The translations under genes were made by a program, and so were the position numbers. A stretch of DNA of 64,000 bases from Gammaproteobacteria bacterium (lineage in GTDB: Bacteria; Pseudomonadota; Gammaproteobacteria; HK1): NCBI GenBank assembly GCA_012103455.1, contig WLWT01000003.1:1-64000 (forward strand), read 5' to 3'. How positions within the stretch are numbered: the first letter of the stretch is position 1; the number at the start of each line of letters is the position of its first letter. Shown piece after piece: positions 9,264 through 18,073 of this stretch. The notes under the pieces were generated by a model that had not been told where the DNA came from, did not search any database, and worked only from the letters and a program-made list of their open reading frames with translations.

Positions 9264-11170
9264 ACGCGCTCTCCCACATCAGCGGCGGTGCGAGCCGCCA
9301 GCCATCGCGCGATGATCAGGGTATCCGCCAATCGGTACAGCGGCTGCTTCCCGGCGCACGCCCGCAGCAGCTCTTGTAGCCCATGCGGTATGCGCTTTTC
9401 GCCGCCCGGCCGGCGTGCCCGCTCCAGCATGCGGTGCACCTCGGCGGCGCGCATGCTGTTGGCAGGGTCACTGCAATCGGAGCGCAGCCACGCCAGCCGC
9501 CGGTCAATGGCACGCATATCGTAAGCGGCGCGAGCGGGGAGTTGCCGCTGGCGGTAGGCTTCGATGAACTGGCGCAATGCATCGAATGCACCTTGATCGC
9601 TCCATTGCGCGCGCCAGCCCGGCTCCGCGCCAGCACGAATGCCTAGCCGTATCGCCAAGGCGTTGCGCGGAGTTATTGTCGCATCGCCCTTCGCTGCCTT
9701 CTCCGCCCGCTCGGCGCGCTCGCGCAAGGCGGCCATCGGCTCCATGACATGGCCGATGCCAAGGCCGGCGGACAGCGTCGGGCGCTCCGCCGCCGGCACT
9801 TTCATATCACCCGCGATCTCATCCAGTGCCTCCTTGAACTTATCGGCCAGAGCCCTCGCACAGTCCACCGCCGATGCCAATGGCAACAGGGCGAGCACGT
9901 CGTCGCCGCCAGCATAGATGGCGTGGCCGCGGTGACAGCGAACGATCCCGCGAACCTCGGAAGCAAATCCGTGCAGGGCGCGGGAAATGCGGCGGGCCTC
10001 ATCCGCGCTCTTGGCGCAGGCCAGCAGCCGGCCCATGTGGTCCCCGTCCGCTTTCAAGATGGCGGCATAAGCAACTGGGGCGCCGGCCACCTGACCCGCG
10101 GTGGTTTGCTCTACAGCGATCGCCTCAATGCACGCGCGCAAGTGCTCCAGAGCTTTTCTATGTTCCACCGATAGATCGTCCTGAGCCAGCGCGTTACGCA
10201 GCCGGAAGTCATACAGTAGCGAGCCGTCGTAAGGCACGGCCCTATAAATATTCGCATTGCCGCCGGTGCGAGTGGCCAGTTCCATGGAAACCAGCGGCTC
10301 CCAAGCATCTCGCAGCCTTCGTTGCTGTTCTTCGCTGAGCCGCTCTACCCACGGATCGGCGGCAACGCGCATATAAGAAGTGAACTGCTCCGCGTCACCG
10401 GCCAAACGCTTGATGATCCCGAGCGCATCGAGCTGCTCGCCCCTGGACAATCGAAGCTTGGACAATCGAAGCTGACGCCGGGACTCATCGCTGAGCGGCC
10501 TGGGCAGCACCGTCTCCAACGCACCATCCAAGGAGGACTTGGGCAGCCCGGCATCCGCGCTGGACAACGGCTGGCAAGCTTGGAAATCCCGCGTCGCCTT
10601 GCGAGCGGCAAGCGCCCCGCCAAGCCGCCGGCTGGCCTCGGCGTAGCCGTTGCCACAGTCCGCAAGCGATACCCAAGCGGCAAACGTCTCCAGGATATCG
10701 CCGATCTGCGCCTGCCAAACCGTCTCGCGCAGGTGAAACTTCAACCCCGCCCGCGCCTTCTCACCGAGATCAACCAACCGGTCCGCGGCTGCCCGCTTGG
10801 CCTGCTCACACAGCGCTTGCACCTCTTGTGGCGTCTCAAATGCCACTGCCGCGCGCAAGACGTTCGCCACATTGGCAACCTCTACAGGGGCAACCTCTAC
10901 AGGCTGATTTTGCGGCAACAAGTCGCTGTCGGGGTTGTCCGGACAGGGGAAGATCAGGCAACCCGGCTGCGCTTGGTGCAGCACCCGGCCCGCGGCCCGG
11001 GCCGCCTCCGACAACAGCCAAGAGCCGCACCACAGATCGCGGGTGCGCCGGGCGGCGCCGATCAGGCTTTGCACCGGCCCCAAGGAGAGCGTGATCAGGA
11101 AGCGCTCCGCTGGCGCTGGCGCACCGCTCAACTGCCGCGTAGTGCTCGATTCGAGGTCTGTGGTGCTCAA
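9260..11170 (-). CDS. cmr2: Cas10/Cmr2 with intact GGDD, no HD domain
   Basis: A 636-residue Cas10 subunit. The sequence enters directly into the first palm region (SLGPVQSLIGAARRTRDLW near residue 30), so the N-terminal HD nuclease region present in longer Cmr2 proteins is absent. The second palm has ADGDHMGRL and the cyclase motif GGDD at residues 421-424, so synthesis of cyclic oligoadenylate is expected, which matches the CARF-HEPN effector at the operon end. Two in-frame 15-bp duplications lie in linkers (VEVAPVEVA and LSKLRLS). ATGA overlaps link it to cmr1 and cmr3. Confidence 0.92.
   Translation of the reverse strand: MSTTDLESSTTRQLSGAPAPAERFLITLSLGPVQSLIGAARRTRDLWCGSWLLSEAARAAGRVLHQAQPGCLIFPCPDNPDSDLLPQNQPVEVAPVEVANVANVLRAAVAFETPQEVQALCEQAKRAAADRLVDLGEKARAGLKFHLRETVWQAQIGDILETFAAWVSLADCGNGYAEASRRLGGALAARKATRDFQACQPLSSADAGLPKSSLDGALETVLPRPLSDESRRQLRLSKLRLSRGEQLDALGIIKRLAGDAEQFTSYMRVAADPWVERLSEEQQRRLRDAWEPLVSMELATRTGGNANIYRAVPYDGSLLYDFRLRNALAQDDLSVEHRKALEHLRACIEAIAVEQTTAGQVAGAPVAYAAILKADGDHMGRLLACAKSADEARRISRALHGFASEVRGIVRCHRGHAIYAGGDDVLALLPLASAVDCARALADKFKEALDEIAGDMKVPAAERPTLSAGLGIGHVMEPMAALRERAERAEKAAKGDATITPRNALAIRLGIRAGAEPGWRAQWSDQGAFDALRQFIEAYRQRQLPARAAYDMRAIDRRLAWLRSDCSDPANSMRAAEVHRMLERARRPGGEKRIPHGLQELLRACAGKQPLYRLADTLIIARWLAARTAADVGERV
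10444..10473. repeat. 15-bp duplication in cmr2
   Basis: Two identical copies of TGGACAATCGAAGCT (10444-10458, 10459-10473), in frame with cmr2, duplicating a five-residue Leu/Ser/Lys-Arg segment. Confidence 0.92.
10874..10903. repeat. 15-bp duplication in cmr2 linker
   Basis: Two identical copies of GGCAACCTCTACAGG (10874-10888, 10889-10903), in frame with cmr2, giving PVEVA twice in a linker about residue 93. Confidence 0.92.
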
Positions 11171-12429
11171 TCCGCCCCTGCCTTGAAAAAGTTCATGAAA
11201 GCGGTCAGCGCATCCTCGCCGCGCTTCTTCATGGGCGCAATCCGTGCGGCCATCTGCTTGCGCTCATCGAGGTCCTCTGGCCATGCCGGGCTTCCCTTCG
11301 AGACCAGCTTTTCTTGCCTCACGAGGCCGGCCCGCACACTCACCCGCTCGCGCCAGCCGGGCAGCAGCAACGCCGCCGGACACCAACGCTGGCCGTTGTG
11401 CCACGGACGCAAGATCAGTGGACTGGCCATGCGATCGCGTTTTTCGTTTTCCGAGCTTACGGGAACGAGTGAATGATCAGATGGATCGCCCCTACCCCTG
11501 TCCTTAAAGTGGAATACGATGGGCAAGCCGAAAGCGGCGCGGGGATAGACGCCGTCCACTTCATGCTCGGGCTGGTGGTTGGGTGAAGCCATGTTGGTGT
11601 GGCGCCGGATCGTGTCCGCCTCCGGCCAGCGGCTACGGCCGGGGTGCTTACCTTGACCGGTGTTACGTCCCTCGTTCCTATCCTGCCGGAACACTCGTAG
11701 CGCTTCGACCGCCTTGTACCATGCCGCTATGGGGTCCTTGACGGGCTGGCCAACGGCCAACCAACCGCCATGCTTCTCAACCTCTTCCGCCGATACTGGC
11801 TCTTCCGCCGATACCGGCGTCCGTACCTCACCGCCGTCGCTCATTCGAACGGCACCCAAGCCGCGCCGAGTCCGCGCGCCTACGCCACCGAAGCTAGCCC
11901 ACCAGCGCAGCGCTTCGATCACTTGATCGCGTTGCCCGGATTGCATGCTAGACGAGAAGTCGAGGGTCAACTGAAAGGTGTACCCGCCTTTCAAAAGGTG
12001 TGGATCTTCATCCGACTCTAACATCAGTGCGTAAGCTGGAAACTTAGAGAGCTTTCCCTTCCAAGTAACCAGCTCCGCCGGATCAACCTGCCGGACCCGC
12101 ACCGCCACCTTGCTCGCCTGCGGTCCGTTGCTGGAAATGCCGCCCCAAAGAGCCGTCTCGGCACTAAACAATGCCCGCGCATCATGCTGGAACAACTCCT
12201 TTTCACCGCCCGTGCGTTGCAGCAAGCGCCACCAGAAACGTAGCTGGCCACGCAGAGCGGTAGGGCGTACCGGCAGGGCGCTATCGACTTTACCGGGGGT
12301 GACGCCACCACCGTACATCGGCGTGATCAGTTCGCATTGCACCGTGAGCCCATCCCCGGTGGCTTGAAGTGCGCCATCCCATGCTCTGCGCGCTGCGTCC
12401 ACCCGCATAGCCGAGTTCGGTTGTCTCAT
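11167..12429 (-). CDS. cmr1: Type III-B CRISPR RAMP protein Cmr1
   Basis: A 420-residue protein and the first gene of the cmr operon. TALRGQLRFWWRLLQR near residue 55 is the Cmr1 signature, with CELITPMYGGGV before it. Cmr1 sits at the far end of the Cmr filament and helps hold target RNA. A C-terminal segment (SPLILRPWHNGQRWCPAALLLPG) also fits. An 18-bp in-frame duplication repeats PVSAEE. The start codon lies inside another short duplication (12419-12448), which places an ATG plus a stop directly ahead of it. Confidence 0.88.
   Translation of the reverse strand: MRQPNSAMRVDAARRAWDGALQATGDGLTVQCELITPMYGGGVTPGKVDSALPVRPTALRGQLRFWWRLLQRTGGEKELFQHDARALFSAETALWGGISSNGPQASKVAVRVRQVDPAELVTWKGKLSKFPAYALMLESDEDPHLLKGGYTFQLTLDFSSSMQSGQRDQVIEALRWWASFGGVGARTRRGLGAVRMSDGGEVRTPVSAEEPVSAEEVEKHGGWLAVGQPVKDPIAAWYKAVEALRVFRQDRNEGRNTGQGKHPGRSRWPEADTIRRHTNMASPNHQPEHEVDGVYPRAAFGLPIVFHFKDRGRGDPSDHSLVPVSSENEKRDRMASPLILRPWHNGQRWCPAALLLPGWRERVSVRAGLVRQEKLVSKGSPAWPEDLDERKQMAARIAPMKKRGEDALTAFMNFFKAGAD
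11782..11817. repeat. 18-bp in-frame duplication in cmr1
   Basis: CTCTTCCGCCGATACTGG occurs at 11782-11799 and again, with one change, at 11800-11817. It encodes PVSAEE twice in cmr1. Confidence 0.9.
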
Positions 12430-12448
12430 CTACGGTTGGCTCATCTAG
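12419..12448. repeat. 15-bp duplication over the cmr1 start codon
   Basis: GGTTGTCTCATCTAC (12419-12433) and GGTTGGCTCATCTAG (12434-12448). Read on the minus strand, the upstream copy gives ATG-AGC-CAA-CCG-TAG directly followed by the cmr1 ATG-AGA-CAA-CCG, so the duplication copied the start codon and made a four-codon mini-ORF that ends against the real start. Confidence 0.85.
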
Positions 12449-12531
12449 ATGACTCTATGCGTAGACGGCTCCGTGCGCGCCTTACGCATCGCTGCCCCAC
12501 ACCGGCAGCCCGTTCGCTGGCTATCGACATC

Positions 12532-12561
12532 CGCTAAAACAGCAAGCGCTAAAACAGCAAG
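12532..12561. repeat. 15-bp duplication upstream of cmr1
   Basis: Two identical copies of CGCTAAAACAGCAAG (12532-12546, 12547-12561) in the 145-bp gap between the DUF3604 gene and cmr1. If the cmr operon has its own promoter it should lie in this gap; I could not identify convincing -35/-10 boxes. Confidence 0.9.
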
Positions 12562-12574
12562 CGTTGAACTGCCC

Positions 12575-14899
12575 TCAGCCACGCGGCCAATCATCTTGCC
12601 GATAGACGAAAATAGGCGAACTCCAGGCCTGAAACCCATCTTCGGTATAAACCGACACCCACAACGGATTGTCGCCCTTCTCTCTCAGCGGCACTGCCAC
12701 CGTTACCGCCATCCGCCGGTGGCGATTGTCAACCGGCAAACGGGCCACCGTCACCGCCCGCTTCAGCCCGCCCGCGTCCATGCGCACACCATCGGCGTCT
12801 ATCGCGGATAAATCCGCACGGAGGGTACCGTGGTTCGTCGCCACTTCGACGGTGCCGCTTTGGCCCTCTTTCAGCCACGCATCGAAGCCGCTGTAATTGC
12901 CGGTGGTGACCGCTTCGAAAATCACCGTATCGGGGCCGCGTTGTTCCAGAATACGTTCACGGTGCCAAGCGTTGATCTTGACCATGCGCTCAATACTGTC
13001 GCCGCCAAAGCGCACCCGGCCGCGCCACTGCGTCTCCCGGCCACGGCCGCGGTATTCCGCCCCGCTCCACAACACCCGCAGCCGGGGCCCCAACTCATCG
13101 GCGCCGTAGGGACGCAGCGTCTGCACCACCTCCATGCCATTGCGCACTTCGATGCGGTCTATAGGCGTTTGCGCGATCACTTCGAGCTTCAACCGGACCG
13201 AGGCACAGTCCGTGCGCACGATATCCCCCATCATCACCTGCTTGACTTTTTGCCTGCCCGTATGCGGGAACGCATGGGGGTCTTGGTCGAACAGCACACT
13301 GTACTCGGCGAACACGGCATCCACACTCAAGTGCAAACGGGTACCCGTGGTGCCGTAGTGATGGCGCTTGCGCAAACACTCGAAAATACTGTCGCGGCTC
13401 AACTCCTCGGCATAAAAACAGGTCAACCCACCGTAAGCGCCAAAGGTGGATGCGCCAGGATAGCTGGCACCGGGCCGGCCCTTGTGGCCATCGCTGTTGC
13501 ACACCACACCGCTTCTATGTCCAAGCGGAAAACCGTCCGTCAACAGCCACTCGAAAGTGCCCCAGGCGGAATGGATTTCCATCGCCGTTTCCTTGGTCGG
13601 ATCATGGGCATAAGCGATATCCGCGTAACGGCCACCGACATGGGCATAAACCACGCAGTCCTCGCCTGCCAGCATTTCAAATAGCCGGTTGGCAGTGGGC
13701 GCGTCGGTATGCAGATCATGACGCTCGGTCAAAAGCGCATGGGAAGAGCGGTGGATCGGGCGGCCTTCGTCGCGGAAATAAACATTTCTGTCGCCACCGA
13801 CCGCCGTGTTACCCGACCACTCGTAGCCCGGAAAAGTGACAAAACGCCCTTCCTCCAAATACTCCTCGGTGAGTTCATTCAGGTAAGCCCAAAACGCATT
13901 GTTGACTTGAAAATCGTTGGCCTGATGGCCGGTGACGTCCAGAAACGATTTATTGCGGGCAAAATCGAAATATTGGCGCGACGTGGTGAGACCGATGGAT
14001 TCGCCGCTTTGACCGTGCAGATCGCCCCAATAACCGGCGTACTCACCCTCCCTTATCAGCAGCGGATGCGACTCGGCCACCACACCGCCGCGCTCATCGC
14101 GCACGGTGATGCGCAGCACGCCGGGCTCGCTCACCCGTAGATTTTCGATCTGCATGGATTTTTGACCGAGCGGATAATCGATGGTCCCGGGCAATCCCGC
14201 CACTGGCAGCGAGGGCTGCAAGATGAAGCGGCCACGGGCGTGAGGGGTAGGATTGCCCCAGCGGTCTTCCGCTTTGAACCCGAACTGAAAAGTCTCATCA
14301 GGCCGGCGCAGTGAAGGTAACACCGCCCGCCAGACATCTACATCGTCAGCCACCACCGGGACATACGGCGTATCGGGAATAGGCGTGTAATGACCCACCG
14401 CGCACACATCGGCGATGACTTTGAACTCCCAGGCACCTTCGGCGATGGTCTGTACCAGCATGCCCGGCGAACCCCCGCAGGTATCGCCGAACACGATGCG
14501 GATTTCATCCCCTTCGCGCAGATAACCCCCCATTACCCTGACCGTCAGGCATTTCCAACGGGGCCGCGCCGTAACCCCGCTGTGGGCGTAATCGACCAAC
14601 AGGGGCACCCCGCTGCTGGTAGTCGCGGTGACGTAACTGGGCGCTTCGGGATCGGTGGTTTGCAGACGCACGAAGTCGCTCATGGCGCGAAACACCACGC
14701 GGATGGCGCCAGTGTCGTCCAAGCCGTAACGGCCAACGGTATAAGTGAGGACAAAAGTCTGCGCGCTGCGCACCCGCACCGGCTCGCGGGGAGAGAGTTG
14801 CACATGACCGTAGAGCATCGCCGTCGCGCCGGGCTGAGCGCTAGGCCACACTTCGCCCATCCATTCATCCGCCACCGGTCCGTCAACGAATTCAGTCAT
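12575..14899 (-). CDS. DUF3604 domain protein
   Basis: A 774-residue protein of the DUF3604 family. Family segments are GYWGDLHGQSGESIGL (around residue 290), FVTFPGYEWSGN, CVVYAHVGGRYADI and GVVCNSDGHKGRPGASYPG. The pattern of His/Asp residues resembles a PHP-type metallo-hydrolase, but the biochemical role is not known to me. No signal peptide is evident. The first ~280 residues form an all-beta-looking region ahead of the family core. It lies in the same direction as, and 75 bp after, the liv transporter genes, with a strong terminator in between. Confidence 0.82.
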   Translation of the reverse strand: MTEFVDGPVADEWMGEVWPSAQPGATAMLYGHVQLSPREPVRVRSAQTFVLTYTVGRYGLDDTGAIRVVFRAMSDFVRLQTTDPEAPSYVTATTSSGVPLLVDYAHSGVTARPRWKCLTVRVMGGYLREGDEIRIVFGDTCGGSPGMLVQTIAEGAWEFKVIADVCAVGHYTPIPDTPYVPVVADDVDVWRAVLPSLRRPDETFQFGFKAEDRWGNPTPHARGRFILQPSLPVAGLPGTIDYPLGQKSMQIENLRVSEPGVLRITVRDERGGVVAESHPLLIREGEYAGYWGDLHGQSGESIGLTTSRQYFDFARNKSFLDVTGHQANDFQVNNAFWAYLNELTEEYLEEGRFVTFPGYEWSGNTAVGGDRNVYFRDEGRPIHRSSHALLTERHDLHTDAPTANRLFEMLAGEDCVVYAHVGGRYADIAYAHDPTKETAMEIHSAWGTFEWLLTDGFPLGHRSGVVCNSDGHKGRPGASYPGASTFGAYGGLTCFYAEELSRDSIFECLRKRHHYGTTGTRLHLSVDAVFAEYSVLFDQDPHAFPHTGRQKVKQVMMGDIVRTDCASVRLKLEVIAQTPIDRIEVRNGMEVVQTLRPYGADELGPRLRVLWSGAEYRGRGRETQWRGRVRFGGDSIERMVKINAWHRERILEQRGPDTVIFEAVTTGNYSGFDAWLKEGQSGTVEVATNHGTLRADLSAIDADGVRMDAGGLKRAVTVARLPVDNRHRRMAVTVAVPLREKGDNPLWVSVYTEDGFQAWSSPIFVYRQDDWPRG

Positions 14900-14918
14900 G
14901 TTCCGCCTCTACCAAGCC

Positions 14919-14950
14919 AAAAAAACGGCGCGTAGACATGCACCGCGCCG
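14919..14950 (-). terminator. Intrinsic terminator after the liv operon
   Basis: A perfect 7-bp stem (CGGCGCG at 14926-14932 with CGCGCCG at 14944-14950) and an 11-nt loop is followed on the minus strand by seven T residues (A-run at 14919-14925). It lies directly after livK and ahead of the DUF3604 start, and should end liv transcription. Confidence 0.82.
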
Positions 14951-14974
14951 CCTCGATTCAACGCTATAACGCTC

Positions 14975-16186
14975 CTACTTCAGCATGGTGCGCGACCAGT
15001 TACCGTCCGCGTCCACCACGTTCAAACTGAACAAGCCGGTCACATCGCCATTCTCATCGAAGTCGTTGACGCCAGCGGCACCTTCGTAGTTAACGTCTTT
15101 ACCGGCTGCGATCAGCCGCTTGGCCTTAGCCCACTCCCCAGGACGGACGACTTCGCCCGGCGGCGAAGCAACAGCACGCAGGGCCGCCGATATCTTGCTC
15201 CGATCAGCGGCGCCCGCCCGTTCGATAGCCAAGGCCATCAGGAACGTCACGTCGTAGCCATGAGCCGCGTAAGGTGCATCCGGATCGCCACCGGTGGCCC
15301 TGTAAGCGGCGGCAAACGCTCTGTATGAGGCATCATCGGTATCGGAGGCCGCTTGGGTAATCCAAATCCTGTCGCGCAGATTGTCCGCGCCGATCTGCTC
15401 TATGACCGATTTATCGAACATGCCGTCAGCGGCGTAGAACTTGCCGAACAAGCCGTTCTCCAGGCTGTTTTTAATGATGGTGATACCGCTAGAGCCGTAA
15501 TAAGCGAACAAGGCCAAACCCTCGGGCCCGCCCTTGGCCAACGTCGCCAACTCGGAGCGGTACGAAGCTTTGTTCGGCTCGTGCGCTTGATTACCGGTGA
15601 TGGTGCCGCCCAGCCCGGTGAATTCTTTTTCGAAAACGGCGGCGATACCGGCGTTGTAGTCGTCATTGGAATAGGTCATGGCGACTTTCTCAAGACCGGC
15701 TTGATGCACCAGCTTGGCGATGGCCGCGCCTTGATAAGCATCGGAAGCAGACGCCCTGAACACGGTATCGTTGTCTTCGAGTTCGGAGATAGAGGGCGCC
15801 GTGGCGGAGTCGGACAGCACCACTACGCCCGCCGGTATGGACACCGACGACACCAAACCGTTGGTGGCGCCAGAGCAGCTAGGGCCAATGATGGCCACCA
15901 CCTGCTCCACATTGACTAGCTTATTGCCCGCATCCACCGCCGCCTTGGGATCGCAAGCGGAGTCGGCCACCACCAGCTTCAGGGTATCGCCACCCAGCAG
16001 GCCGCCGTTGGCGTTGACGTTCTCCGCCGCCAGCGAACGCCCCTTCACGATAGCGGCGACCAGTTCAGCGATGGGCCCGGTGACGCCGCCAGCGGACCCT
16101 ACTTTGATATCCGCCGCCAGCACCGGCAGGGCCATCATCGCAGCGACGGGCGCTGCCAGGGTCAAGCTCTTGACCACTTTCATCAT
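14975..16186 (-). CDS. Branched-chain amino-acid-type ABC substrate-binding protein
   Basis: About 403 residues. A signal peptide (basic start, hydrophobic core ending at VLAAD) precedes a LivK-like periplasmic binding fold: GGVTGPIAELVAAIVKGRSLAAENVNANGG and the DSACDPKAAVDAGNKLV segment. The ligand cannot be read from sequence; LivK-like proteins bind amino acids, amides, urea and others. AGAGGAG lies five bases before the ATG chosen here; a GTG six bases upstream is the alternative. It is 54 bp from livM in the order binding protein last in the operon by transcription (minus strand: livG first, binding protein last). Confidence 0.85.
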   Translation of the reverse strand: MMKVVKSLTLAAPVAAMMALPVLAADIKVGSAGGVTGPIAELVAAIVKGRSLAAENVNANGGLLGGDTLKLVVADSACDPKAAVDAGNKLVNVEQVVAIIGPSCSGATNGLVSSVSIPAGVVVLSDSATAPSISELEDNDTVFRASASDAYQGAAIAKLVHQAGLEKVAMTYSNDDYNAGIAAVFEKEFTGLGGTITGNQAHEPNKASYRSELATLAKGGPEGLALFAYYGSSGITIIKNSLENGLFGKFYAADGMFDKSVIEQIGADNLRDRIWITQAASDTDDASYRAFAAAYRATGGDPDAPYAAHGYDVTFLMALAIERAGAADRSKISAALRAVASPPGEVVRPGEWAKAKRLIAAGKDVNYEGAAGVNDFDENGDVTGLFSLNVVDADGNWSRTMLK

Positions 16187-16240
16187 CAACACTCCTCTTT
16201 AGCGTGCCGCGCAAGACAACCCGCGCGACTGTTAGATGCC

Positions 16241-17182
16241 CTACCCGTGTTGAGCAGGACGTTTCTCCGGCAACATCCCCTGCGGATATTTCTGCAAGAA
16301 AATCTGCAATGTGAGTCCGATTAAAAATATCCGCACGTAGGCGGCGCGAATGGCCAATTCATCCGGCAGCCTGCTCGAGACGATTTCCGAGGCGGACCAC
16401 ACCGTCCACATCAAAAACGCGCCGAGTATAGCGCCTCTGTTGTTGGCGCTGCCGCCCACGATCAACATCACCCACACCAAGAATGTCGCCAGCAGCGGAT
16501 CGGTCAAATTCGGATCGACGAACTTGATGTTGTGCGCCATCAGCGCGCCGGCCAAAGCCATGATCATGCACCCGATCACAAAACCTTCCAGGCGAAACGC
16601 TGCGACGTTCTTACCTGCTGCCTGAGCCGAACTCTCGTTTTCCCGAATAGCCGTCATCACCCGTCCCCAGGGCGACTTGCGGGCCACTTCCACCAGCAGA
16701 TAGACCACCCCCATCAGTACCAACACCAGCGCCAAGAACCCCAGATGATTCCAGGGCTGCGGCAAGGTCTCGAACGGTTTGGGGATCTGCGACACGCCGC
16801 GCGGGCCATTGGTGGCCCAGGTCTCGTTTTTCAAAATCAGCCGGAATATCTCGGCGATGCCGATGGTGGCGATGGCTAGATAGTCGCTGCGCAAGCGCAA
16901 GCAGATCTTGCCCACCAGATAAGCGATGACGCCGCAGACGAGCATGGCCGCGCCAAAGCCCACCGCATACGGCATGTCATAACCGCCCAGGTGGCGGTGC
17001 GACTGCGCCGTGGTCAAGATGGCGCAGACATAAGCACCGATGCCGAAAAAGCCGGCCACCCCGGCATTGAACAGGCCGGTAAAGCCCCACTGCACATTCA
17101 GGCCCAGGGTCAAAATGGCGTAGATGCCACCGAAGGTGAGCAAGGTGATCAGATAGATGCCGTAGCCGTAGAACTGTTCCAT
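16241..17182 (-). CDS. livM: ABC transporter permease, LivM type
   Basis: A 313-residue inner-membrane protein with about eight to ten hydrophobic segments. It carries the LivM hallmarks GLNVQWGFTGLFNAGVAGFFGIGAYV and LRSDYLAIATIGIAEIFRL, and the EAA-like contact loop SPWGRVMTAIRENESSAQAAGKNV. It should pair with LivH to form the channel of the amino-acid-type importer. The gene starts directly where livH ends. Confidence 0.9.
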   Translation of the reverse strand: MEQFYGYGIYLITLLTFGGIYAILTLGLNVQWGFTGLFNAGVAGFFGIGAYVCAILTTAQSHRHLGGYDMPYAVGFGAAMLVCGVIAYLVGKICLRLRSDYLAIATIGIAEIFRLILKNETWATNGPRGVSQIPKPFETLPQPWNHLGFLALVLVLMGVVYLLVEVARKSPWGRVMTAIRENESSAQAAGKNVAAFRLEGFVIGCMIMALAGALMAHNIKFVDPNLTDPLLATFLVWVMLIVGGSANNRGAILGAFLMWTVWSASEIVSSRLPDELAIRAAYVRIFLIGLTLQIFLQKYPQGMLPEKRPAQHG

Positions 17183-18073
17183 CTAGAACACCTTGCCGCG
17201 AAACAGCCCGGACGGACGCCAGATCAACATGGCGATCATGATGGCGAAAGCCACACCGGCCTTGTAACCGGGATTGAGCAGCGGCTCGCTGCCGATCCAA
17301 GGATAGGACGACAGCTCCTCGGCGATGCCTATGACCAATCCACCCGCCAGCGCCCCATAGGGCCGGCCCACGCCGCCCAGGATGGCGGCGGCGAACATCG
17401 GCAGCAGGAGCTTGAAGCCCATGCGCGTCTCCACGTGGGTATCGATGGCCAGGAATACCCCCGCCGCGCAGGCCAGCGCGCCGCCCACCACCCAAGTGGC
17501 CAACACCACTTTCTCGGTATCGATGCCGGTCAGCCGCGCCAACTCCGGGGAATCGGCAACAGCCCGCATCGCTTTGCCTATCTTGGTGTGCTGCAACAGA
17601 AAATGCACGGCGAACATCAGCGCTACCGCGCCGCAGATGATCATGATGTGCTTGGGCGCTATGCGCAGAACGTCGGCGATCACATACGGCAGTTGAATGC
17701 CGGGCAGGATGCTCTTCAACTGCACATTCCAGAAATACTGAATGATGGAGCGCAACATCAACATCAGCCCGAAAGAGGCCACCACCAGCATCACCACCGG
17801 CGCCTGGCGCAGCGGTTTGTAAAACATCTGATCGACGCCGACGACCACCAACACGGTGAGCAACATGGCGAACGGCGTGGCCGCCAGCGGATGCATGCCG
17901 CTGATCTGTACGATGGTCCAAGCGAAATACACCCCTAGGGTCATGCACTCCCCGTGGGCGAAATTAGCGAAGCGCAAGATGCCGAAAGTGAGCGTGATGC
18001 CGATGGCGCCAAGCGCGTAGATGCTGCCCAGCACGATGCCCGGGAGCAGATAAAAATTGAGAAATTCGCTCAC
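17183..18073 (-). CDS. livH: ABC transporter permease, LivH type
   Basis: A 296-residue inner-membrane protein. The N-terminus YALGAIGITLTFGILRFANFAHGE and the cytoplasmic loop TKIGKAMRAVADSPELARLTGID are typical LivH features. It overlaps livF by 4 bp and abuts livM, so the four transporter genes are translated from one message. Confidence 0.9.
   Translation of the reverse strand: MSEFLNFYLLPGIVLGSIYALGAIGITLTFGILRFANFAHGECMTLGVYFAWTIVQISGMHPLAATPFAMLLTVLVVVGVDQMFYKPLRQAPVVMLVVASFGLMLMLRSIIQYFWNVQLKSILPGIQLPYVIADVLRIAPKHIMIICGAVALMFAVHFLLQHTKIGKAMRAVADSPELARLTGIDTEKVVLATWVVGGALACAAGVFLAIDTHVETRMGFKLLLPMFAAAILGGVGRPYGALAGGLVIGIAEELSSYPWIGSEPLLNPGYKAGVAFAIMIAMLIWRPSGLFRGKVF

Noticed and set aside
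12430..12574. Possible CRISPR array or leader next to cmr1
   Set aside because: Only two 15-bp duplications are present; no repeat of 28-37 bp and no spacer pattern.
16977..17948. Long frames on both strands over livM/livH
   Set aside because: They lie in other frames of clear membrane-protein genes; composition is typical of high-GC shadow frames.
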